Below are positions 58,480-64,000 of a stretch of 64,000 nucleotides of DNA, one piece after another. Source of the stretch: GCA-002722245 sp038154685 (GTDB lineage: Bacteria; Bacteroidota; Bacteroidia; Flavobacteriales_C; GCA-002722245); assembly GCA_038154685.1 (NCBI GenBank), contig JAYPYW010000007.1, positions 11,904 through 75,903 on the forward strand. Direction: 5' to 3'. Below the pieces are notes generated by a model. The model was not told the origin of the DNA and ran no database searches. It saw only the letters and a program-made list of their open reading frames with translations. How positions within the stretch are numbered: position 1 is the first letter of the stretch; each line of letters begins with the position of its first letter. The translations under genes were made by a program, and so were the position numbers.

Positions 58480-59868
58480 ATGAATTACGACGTTATAGTA
58501 GTTGGTAGTGGACCAGGAGGTTATGTTACTGCCATCAGAGCATCTCAATTAGGTTTAAAAACTGCAGTTGTCGAGAGATCGGAACTTGGGGGGATTTGTT
58601 TAAACTGGGGATGTATTCCAACTAAAGCATTATTAAAAAGTGCAAACGTTTTTGAATATATTCAACACGCAGAAGATTACGGAATTAAGGTTGAAGGAGC
58701 TGAAGCTGATTTTAACGCGATGGTTAAAAGAAGTAGAGGCGTTGCTGATGGAATGAGCAAAGGTATTCAATTCTTAATGAAGAAAAATAAGATTGATGTT
58801 ATCGCTGGTACTGGTAAATTAAAAGCTGGTAAAAAAGTTGATGTTACTGATGCAGATGGTAAAGTAACTGAGTACTCTGCAGATAGTATTATTATTGCAA
58901 CAGGAGCAAGATCAAGAGAATTACCAAACTTACCACAAGATGGTGAGAAAATTATTGGTTACCGTCAGGCAATGACTCTAAAAAAGCAGCCTAAATCATT
59001 AGTTGTTGTTGGTTCAGGAGCTATTGGAGTTGAGTTTGCTTATTTCTATAATTCAATCGGTACTGAGGTGACAGTTGTTGAATTCCTTCCTAACATTGTT
59101 CCTAATGAAGACGAAGAAGTTTCTAAAGCATTAGAAAAGAGCTTCAAGAAACAAGGAATTAACATCATGACTAAGTCTGCCGTTGAGTCTGTTGATACTT
59201 CAGGGGATGTTTGTAAGGTTACTGTTAAGACTGAGAAAGGAGAAGAGGTTATTGAAGCTGAAGTTGTTCTTTCTGCAGTAGGAATTCAGGCTAATATTGA
59301 AAACATCGGATTAGAAGATGTTGGAATTGTTGTTGATGGAGGGAAAATCATTGTAGATGATTACTACCAAACTAACATACCAGGTTACTATGCAATTGGA
59401 GATGTAATTCCAGGTCCAGCATTAGCGCACGTTGCATCTGCTGAAGGGATTACTTGTGTAGAGAAGATTTCTGGAATGGATGTAGAAACTATCGATTACA
59501 ATAACATCCCAGGATGTACATACTGTTCTCCAGAAATTGCATCAGTAGGATTTACTGAAGCAAAAGCTAAAGAAGCTGGATACGATATTAAAGTTGGTAA
59601 ATTCCCATTCTCTGCTTCAGGTAAAGCATCAGCTGCTGGAGCTAAAGATGGTTTCGTAAAAGTAATTTACGATGCTGAGTACGGAGAGTGGTTAGGAGCA
59701 CACTTTATTGGGGCTAACGTAACTGAAATGGTTGCTGAAGCAGTTGCTGCAAGAAAATTAGAGACTACTGGTCATGAGATTCTTAAAGCAATTCACCCAC
59801 ACCCAACGTTAAGTGAAGCGGTTATGGAAGCAACTGCTGCTGCTTATGATGAGGTGATTCATCTTTAG
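58480..59868 (+). CDS. lpd: dihydrolipoyl dehydrogenase (E3)
   Basis: A 462-residue flavoprotein disulfide reductase. The FAD-binding VVGSGPGGYVTAIRASQLG is followed by the redox-active pair in GGICLNWGCIPTKALL (C-x4-C). The NAD-binding VVVGSGAIGVEFAYFY, GYYAIGDVI, and the C-terminal base HPHPTLSEAVMEA (His and Glu) complete the E3 signature. It reoxidises dihydrolipoamide in the pyruvate or 2-oxoglutarate dehydrogenase complexes. The regular, G/A-ending codon use differs from the glycan genes and suggests high expression. It is a single-gene unit with a strong terminator. Confidence 0.97.
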   Translation: MNYDVIVVGSGPGGYVTAIRASQLGLKTAVVERSELGGICLNWGCIPTKALLKSANVFEYIQHAEDYGIKVEGAEADFNAMVKRSRGVADGMSKGIQFLMKKNKIDVIAGTGKLKAGKKVDVTDADGKVTEYSADSIIIATGARSRELPNLPQDGEKIIGYRQAMTLKKQPKSLVVVGSGAIGVEFAYFYNSIGTEVTVVEFLPNIVPNEDEEVSKALEKSFKKQGINIMTKSAVESVDTSGDVCKVTVKTEKGEEVIEAEVVLSAVGIQANIENIGLEDVGIVVDGGKIIVDDYYQTNIPGYYAIGDVIPGPALAHVASAEGITCVEKISGMDVETIDYNNIPGCTYCSPEIASVGFTEAKAKEAGYDIKVGKFPFSASGKASAAGAKDGFVKVIYDAEYGEWLGAHFIGANVTEMVAEAVAARKLETTGHEILKAIHPHPTLSEAVMEATAAAYDEVIHL

Positions 59869-59900
59869 AATAGAGTCGAGAGAATTGAGATTAGAGATAT

Positions 59901-59931
59901 AAAAAAGCCCGAGCAAATGCTCGGGCTTTTT
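59901..59931 (+). terminator. intrinsic terminator after lpd
   Basis: The stem GCCCGAGC / GCTCGGGC (59907-59914 and 59919-59926) has an AAAT loop, is preceded by six A and followed by five T. It is symmetric enough to work for both directions. Confidence 0.85.
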
Positions 59932-59992
59932 CTTTATATGTTCAACTTAATTCTCTTTTCTCAATTCTCCCTTCAATAATTTGCGAAGCAAA

Positions 59993-60277
59993 TTATTCCG
60001 GCTTCTCCGGTAAAGGCATCCAATGCGTTACTTCTTGAAAGAAGTGATTACTTAAACCCTCTCCACTCCAGAAATCGTTTGATTCACTGTTTTTGTGTTT
60101 AGGCTTGTGTGCGCCGTAAAAATTTTTGATAAAGGTTAAAACCTTGATTGGTTTTAACTCAACCTCACTAGGTGAGCCTGGAATTGGAACGTAATTTTCA
60201 GGTACAAAAGCGATTACTCTTTGACCGTCTTTAGGTAGTTCATCTTTAGTTTTAATCCAGTCCATTTCTAATTCCAT
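59993..60277 (-). CDS. DUF551-domain small protein
   Basis: A 94-residue protein with the DUF551 pattern: WIKTKDELPKDGQRVIAFVP at the N-terminus, a variable middle with LTFIKNFYGA, and the C-terminal NDFWSGEG and VTHWMPLPEKPE. The function of DUF551 is unknown; members are often phage- or plasmid-associated but also chromosomal. The start is decided by a clear purine-rich ribosome binding site, GGGAGG, at 60281-60286, three bases upstream of the ATG. Such a strong site is uncommon in this window. Confidence 0.85.
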   Translation of the reverse strand: MELEMDWIKTKDELPKDGQRVIAFVPENYVPIPGSPSEVELKPIKVLTFIKNFYGAHKPKHKNSESNDFWSGEGLSNHFFQEVTHWMPLPEKPE

Positions 60278-60308
60278 TTTCCTCCCAATTTAATTAATGA
60301 TATCGTTC

Positions 60309-61313
60309 CTACGAAACTTTTTCATTTTTGTTCATAAAAGGAAGAATTCCGAAGGAAACTAACCCGGCAATAACAACTGTAATAGTCATTGCAAAGAAGG
60401 CTACATTAGCCCAAATCGTGGCATCTTCACTAGCAATACCTAAAGTTGTTAGTGCTAAAATTACCATTGCTTGCCATGCGCCAACACCTCCATTTGTAGG
60501 AGCGACCATTCCAAAACTTCCTGCGATAAATGCTGTTAAGCCAGCCCCCAATGTTAGGTGAGAAGTAGGCTCAAAGGCAAAAAAGCAGATATAAAACATT
60601 CCAACATACCCTCCCCAAATTACCATAGTGTGGATAAGGAAGGTTAGTTTTTTGTCCATTTTAACAACTTGAAGTAAACTTTCTTTTAAGTCGTTTAAAA
60701 GCTTTTCAACTTTTTTCATTGGGCCAATTGCGAAAATCCTTTTTCTGATTTTGAATAAAAGGAAAGCAAAGCTAAGTGCCAGTGCTCCGGCTATTACAAT
60801 TAATAATTTGTTTTGAAGTAAACTTCCAATCATCTCTGGTAGAGAAGAGTTAAAGTATAACTCCGCAAAAAGATCAAATTGTACAAATATTAAAAGCGCA
60901 GTAAAAAATAGTAGTGTTAATAAATCAATAGCTCTCTCCACGAAAACTGTTCCCAATAAGGTTGGGACAGGTATATCTTCATACTTATATAGTGTTCCAC
61001 ATCTAGCAACTTCTCCCGATCTTGGAATAGCTACATTTGAAGCGTACATAAATAGCACACTAGCAAATACATTTTTTGTTTTAGGATCGTGTCCTGTTGA
61101 TTGGATCAAAAGCTTCCATCTTAATGCTCTGAAGTAATGAGACATAATTGCAAAAAGAGCAGAAACCGCATAGAAAGTATATTCCATGGAAGCTGCTCCA
61201 TCCAAAAATTCTTCAAAAGTCGTACCCGAGGAAGAAAAGTTATACCAAATAAGTGCAACTCCAATTGAAAGGAAAAAAGCTTGTTTAATGATTTTAGTTC
61301 CTTTTGAACTCAT
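60309..61313 (-). CDS. lysylphosphatidylglycerol synthase/flippase-like membrane protein
   Basis: A 334-residue polytopic protein of the LPG-synthase transmembrane (YbhN/UPF0104) family with about eight helices. Conserved segments are LSIGVALIWYNF, SHYFRALRWKLLIQSTG, ASVLFMYASNVAIPRSGEVARCGTLYKYEDIPVPTLLGTVFVERAIDLLTLL and GSFGMVAPTNGGVGAWQAMVILAL. Related proteins translocate lipids across the inner membrane, but no catalytic synthase domain is attached here, so the substrate is unknown. A TAnnTTTG-type box lies 4 bases upstream of its ATG. Confidence 0.9.
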   Translation of the reverse strand: MSSKGTKIIKQAFFLSIGVALIWYNFSSSGTTFEEFLDGAASMEYTFYAVSALFAIMSHYFRALRWKLLIQSTGHDPKTKNVFASVLFMYASNVAIPRSGEVARCGTLYKYEDIPVPTLLGTVFVERAIDLLTLLFFTALLIFVQFDLFAELYFNSSLPEMIGSLLQNKLLIVIAGALALSFAFLLFKIRKRIFAIGPMKKVEKLLNDLKESLLQVVKMDKKLTFLIHTMVIWGGYVGMFYICFFAFEPTSHLTLGAGLTAFIAGSFGMVAPTNGGVGAWQAMVILALTTLGIASEDATIWANVAFFAMTITVVIAGLVSFGILPFMNKNEKVS

Positions 61314-61317
61314 ACAA

Positions 61318-61325
61318 CAAAGATA
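61318..61325 (-). promoter_or_regulatory. Bacteroidota -7 promoter element beside a start codon
   Basis: The minus strand reads TATCTTTG, matching TAnnTTTG, ending 4 bases before the ATG at 61313. This is another candidate for a leaderless message. Confidence 0.5.
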
Positions 61326-61474
61326 ATCATATTTCTATCCAATTTTTAACCCGTTATTTTTTCTTAACATTTCAATGAATCCAATAAATTAAAATGGCTA
61401 CAACGATTTGTTAACTTGAGGTGTTTTTGAATTTTTAGTAAGTTAAGTTGTTGATAGTCAATATTGTTACTATA

Positions 61475-61492
61475 TATCGCTATATGGCGATA
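61475..61492. promoter_or_regulatory. inverted repeat, possible operator
   Basis: TATCGC (61475-61480) and GCGATA (61487-61492) are perfect 6-base arms around TATATG, some 135 bases upstream of the lipoprotein ATG and 90 bases upstream of its promoter box. A transcription-factor site is possible but unproven. Confidence 0.25.
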
Positions 61493-61582
61493 ACTTTTTA
61501 TTTTTAGATTCTTAACATTAAGGTTACATAGAAATAAAAAACTCATAATAAAGCCTTAACTGGTTTTCGTCAGCTTTCAGCA

Positions 61583-61590
61583 TAGATTTG
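61583..61590 (+). promoter_or_regulatory. Bacteroidota -7 promoter element for the lipoprotein gene
   Basis: TAGATTTG matches TAnnTTTG and lies 35 bases upstream of the ATG at 61626. Confidence 0.55.
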
Positions 61591-61625
61591 CAGAAGAAAA
61601 AACAAACAATTTATTTACCTACATT

Positions 61626-62933
61626 ATGAAAACAAATTTAATCGCTGTTGCTTCTATAGTATTTGCTGGAGCATTAACAATGACTTCTTGTAACAAAGAT
61701 GAAGACAAAGCAAAAGGTTGTACTGATAATTCAATCTTAGTTACTAATTACGACCCATTAGCTGAAGAGGATAACGGATCATGTGTTTACAGATATGACT
61801 TAAAAGCTGGTGAAGTTGTTGTAGAAGGAAACATTACTTCAAACACAACTTGGACTGCTGATAAAGTATGGATTTTACCTTCAAGAGTTGCGGTTGAGTC
61901 TGGTGCTACTTTAACTATTGAAGCCGGAACAGTTATTAAAGGTGTTGAAGGAACTGGAGCTAACGCGTCTGCTTTATTAATTGCACAGGGAGCAAAATTA
62001 ATGGCTAACGGAACTGCTACTTCTCCAATTATTTTCACTTCAACAAGTGATGATGTTACTTCTGGTTCTATTACAGGAACAACAATGTCTGCTACTTCAA
62101 ATGCATTATGGGGAGGATTAATCGTTTTAGGAAAAGCACCTATTTCAGTTGATGGTGGTTCTACTGCTCAAATTGAGGGTATCCCAGCTTCTGATATTAA
62201 TGGTTTATATGGTGGTTCTGACGCTGCTGATAACTCAGGGTCTATCACTTACGTTTCTGTTCGTCACGGTGGAGCAAACATCGGAGCAGGAAACGAAATT
62301 AACGGAATTACTTTCGGAGGTGTTGGAACAGGAACAACTGTTCACCACATTGAGGTTGTTGGTAACCAAGATGATGGAGTTGAATTCTTCGGAGGATCAG
62401 TTAATGCTTCTGACGTAATCGTTATGAACGCTGGAGATGATGCGATTGATGGTGATCAAGCATATTCTGGAACTATCGATAACTTTGTTGTAGTTTGTGG
62501 TTCTGCTACAGATCACGCTTTCGAAATCGATGGTGCTGAAGGTACATCTGTTGCTGAAATGACAGTTTCAAATGGTACTGTTGTTGGTTCGGCTGAGGCT
62601 GAGTTAGGACAATTAAGAGATTCTTCAATGATCCATATGGAAGATATCTTATTTGTTAACTTCAACGATACTACTGGTGGTAGAGGTGACTTCGGATTTA
62701 AAGATTCAGGTTCTGAAACAAACTTTGCAGAAGGAAGAACTACTTTCTCTGGTTTAGAAGTTGTTGAGAATGCTGCTATTACTTGGCCATTAAGCAAAAT
62801 CTTAAAAGATGGTGTTGATGTTCATGGTTCTTTCGTAACATTAGGAACTGAGTCTGTTGGTGCTGATTTAACTGAATTTGCTTCAACTTGGTCTTGGGCT
62901 GGTTCAGCTGCAACTGCTGCTTTACTTCCATAA
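61626..62933 (+). CDS. surface lipoprotein with right-handed beta-helix
   Basis: A 435-residue protein with a lipoprotein signal: positive start MKTNL, hydrophobic AVASIVFAGALTM, then the lipobox TSC with the modified cysteine near residue 22. After a Ca-binding-like DNSILVTNYDPLAEEDNGSC segment it has repeated short beta rungs rich in G, S, T, D and N (ESGATLTIEAGTVIKG, LIAQGAKLMANGTATSPIIFTS, GSITYVSVRHGG, NASDVIVMNAGDDAIDGDQ), as in parallel beta-helix proteins. The codon use points to strong expression. A terminator follows, and then a TonB-dependent receptor gene, the type of neighbour seen in outer-membrane uptake pairs. Exact function unknown. Confidence 0.85.
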   Translation: MKTNLIAVASIVFAGALTMTSCNKDEDKAKGCTDNSILVTNYDPLAEEDNGSCVYRYDLKAGEVVVEGNITSNTTWTADKVWILPSRVAVESGATLTIEAGTVIKGVEGTGANASALLIAQGAKLMANGTATSPIIFTSTSDDVTSGSITGTTMSATSNALWGGLIVLGKAPISVDGGSTAQIEGIPASDINGLYGGSDAADNSGSITYVSVRHGGANIGAGNEINGITFGGVGTGTTVHHIEVVGNQDDGVEFFGGSVNASDVIVMNAGDDAIDGDQAYSGTIDNFVVVCGSATDHAFEIDGAEGTSVAEMTVSNGTVVGSAEAELGQLRDSSMIHMEDILFVNFNDTTGGRGDFGFKDSGSETNFAEGRTTFSGLEVVENAAITWPLSKILKDGVDVHGSFVTLGTESVGADLTEFASTWSWAGSAATAALLP

Positions 62934-62955
62934 GGAAATATTAATTTAACATATG

Positions 62956-62987
62956 AAAAGCCGCTCTTAAGAGCGGCTTTTTTTTTT
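62956..62987 (+). terminator. strong intrinsic terminator
   Basis: A perfect palindrome AAAAGCCGCTC-TTAA-GAGCGGCTTTT (62956-62981) is followed by a further T-run to 62987, 22 bases after the lipoprotein stop codon. It separates the lipoprotein gene from the receptor gene. Confidence 0.9.
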
Positions 62988-63082
62988 ATTCATAATAAAG
63001 TCTAACACAGTTAACAATGAGTTAACAATAAAGTAAGTCCTTTGCAGCGATTGGAAAAAACACCAGTTACAAACAAACAATT

Positions 63083-64000
63083 ATGAGAAGTTTTTTAATG
63101 GTATTGTTAGCTTTTGTTTCGATAGGAGCGATTGCACAAGGGGGAGAGATAAAAGGGAAAGTTGTTGACGAAAAAACAAGCTTTCCTTTAGGTTTTGCCA
63201 GAGTTATGGTAGTTGGAACCGAAAATGTAACACAAACTGATTTCGATGGTAATTTTTCGTTAAAGGTTGAGGCTGGTATCCACGATATTGAAATCACGCC
63301 AATGGAGCTTTCTTACAAGCCATTAAAGAAAACTGGTATTAAGGTTTTCGCTGGAGGTGTAGCCGATTTAGGAACCATTACCATGGGGACTTCATCGCAA
63401 GACTTAGGTGTTACTGTTATTGAAATTGAAACTAGTGGAACAGAGTCTGAAGATGATGCACAAAAAGAACAATTTGCTAAAAAGGAAATTTCAGATGTTG
63501 TTTCACAAGAAGAAATTACAAAAACTGGTGCTGGCGATGCAGCTGCAGCGGCTAAAAATAAATCAGGAGTTTCTGTAATCGGAGGAAAATATGTTTATGT
63601 AAGAGGTTTAGGAGATAGATACAACAAAACAACCTTGAATGGTTTAGAAGTACCTGGATTAGATCCTGATAAAAATGCAGTTCAGATGGATATTTTTCCA
63701 TCAAATGTAATTGGAGGTATGTCGGTAAATAAATCATTTGTTGCCTACATGCCAGCTGATTTTGCTGGAGGTATTATTGATATTCAATTAAAGTCTCCAA
63801 GTAAAAGAGAAGCAGGTCTTTCAGCTAGCGCAGGTTATGTTCCTACAATGCATTTTAACAGTGATTATTATGCGTATGACAGAAAAGGAGGAGATGTTTT
63901 AGCAAATGGGGCTGCTGATAGAGTTATTCCACAATATTCTGCTTCAGCTTCAAATGTTGACATGATGGGACGTTTTGATCCAATTTTAGCTCCTTACCAA
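63083..64000 (+). CDS. TonB-dependent outer-membrane receptor, 5' part
   Basis: The frame from the ATG at 63083 is open to the window edge (306 codons). A signal peptide (FLMVLLAFVSIGAIAQ) is followed by a carboxypeptidase-regulatory-like domain (EIKGKVVDEKTSFPLGFARVMVVGTENVTQTDFDGNFSL, about 20-110). An acidic linker leads to the plug domain: DVVSQEEITKTGAGDAAAAAKNKSGVSVIGGKYVYVRGLGDRYNKTTLNGLEVPG and PADFAGGIIDIQLKSPSKRE. The DRYNxTTLNG form is typical of a group of Bacteroidota receptors of uncertain ligand. The barrel lies beyond the window. Its partner may be the lipoprotein at 61626. Confidence 0.93.
   Translation, partial: MRSFLMVLLAFVSIGAIAQGGEIKGKVVDEKTSFPLGFARVMVVGTENVTQTDFDGNFSLKVEAGIHDIEITPMELSYKPLKKTGIKVFAGGVADLGTITMGTSSQDLGVTVIEIETSGTESEDDAQKEQFAKKEISDVVSQEEITKTGAGDAAAAAKNKSGVSVIGGKYVYVRGLGDRYNKTTLNGLEVPGLDPDKNAVQMDIFPSNVIGGMSVNKSFVAYMPADFAGGIIDIQLKSPSKREAGLSASAGYVPTMHFNSDYYAYDRKGGDVLANGAADRVIPQYSASASNVDMMGRFDPILAPYQ

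Larger units (their letters stand above)
61314..61625. other. divergent intergenic region
   Basis: 312 AT-rich bases without a credible gene. It contains promoter boxes for the flippase-like gene (61318-61325) and the lipoprotein gene (61583-61590), and a palindrome-like TATCGC...GCGATA at 61475-61492 that may be an operator. Confidence 0.6.

Noticed and set aside
62149..62797. Several open frames on both strands inside the lipoprotein gene
   Set aside because: Strong codon bias of the real gene leaves alternative frames without stop codons. None has a plausible start or domain.
1..64000. Possible mobile elements, CRISPR arrays, tRNA or rRNA genes
   Set aside because: Reading both strands, I found no transposase or integrase motif, no array of regularly spaced direct repeats, and no tRNA or rRNA signature. 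Short RNAs could still be missed without a covariance search.

Overview
The window looks like part of a chromosome from a marine or aquatic member of Bacteroidota, most likely Flavobacteriales. The evidence is strong AT-richness, a protease with a type IX secretion (T9SS) C-terminal sorting domain, menaquinone genes, a carboxypeptidase-regulatory/TonB-dependent receptor, and repeated promoter-like boxes of the Bacteroidota form TAnnTTTG. The sequence is a scaffold with two 10-N gaps (12376-12385 and 24590-24599). The second gap lies in an aldo/keto reductase gene and appears to be a false gap. No tRNA, rRNA, CRISPR array, insertion sequence or phage gene was recognised.

Layout. 1-3415: an OmpR-type response regulator (-) with a cut-off gene behind it, a secreted trypsin-like protease and isochorismate synthase (menF). 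3416-4029: no intact gene, possibly a decayed one. 4030-12196: first surface-glycan block, with a dioxygenase and a methyltransferase (+), then a compact minus-strand operon (VioA-like aminotransferase, WbqC, a divergent DegT-like protein, a dioxygenase, a FemAB/GNAT-like protein, a sulfotransferase and a GT2). 12575-19620: menD, an OafA-like acyltransferase and menA, running on almost without a break into GT2, a dioxygenase, a PglD/NeuD-type acetyltransferase and a beta-propeller protein. 19754-29169: Wzm/Wzt ABC exporter, WbqC, formyltransferase, WecE-like aminotransferase, aldo/keto reductase, a fourth dioxygenase and glycosyltransferases. 29171-31179 (-): GT2 and an NAD-dependent epimerase. 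31390-35595: KAS III, ACP, KAS III, GNAT and polysaccharide deacetylase. 35604-41542 (-): GT4, FkbM methyltransferase, a DUF6625-like protein, asparagine synthase and a polytopic membrane protein. 41541-46702: GT4, methyltransferase, nadC, GT4 and YihY/BrkB. 46709-51637 (-): GT4, then the sugar-amidation set WbpG/HisF/HisH and a UDP-GlcNAc 2-epimerase. 51722-56719: a second asparagine synthase and an M1 metallopeptidase whose C-terminus looks like an Omp85/BamA-type outer-membrane barrel. 56716-64000: M61 peptidase, dihydrolipoyl dehydrogenase, a DUF551 protein, an LPG-flippase-like protein, a beta-helix lipoprotein and the start of a TonB-dependent receptor.

How the genes fit together. About 47 kb (4030-51637) is mostly one large surface-polysaccharide locus exported by an ABC (Wzm/Wzt) route. 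It is unusually rich in decoration enzymes: three DegT-family proteins, two WbqC proteins, a formyltransferase, four Fe(II)/2-oxoglutarate dioxygenases, an acyl-carrier module, amidotransferases, a sulfotransferase and methyltransferases. No genes for activating common sugars (rmlA/rmlB type) are present, so those must lie elsewhere. Core genes (menF, menD, menA, nadC) are interleaved with glycan genes. This suggests that glycan cassettes were inserted into, or grew around, core operons.

All functions come from sequence motifs and family knowledge read by eye. No database search was run.
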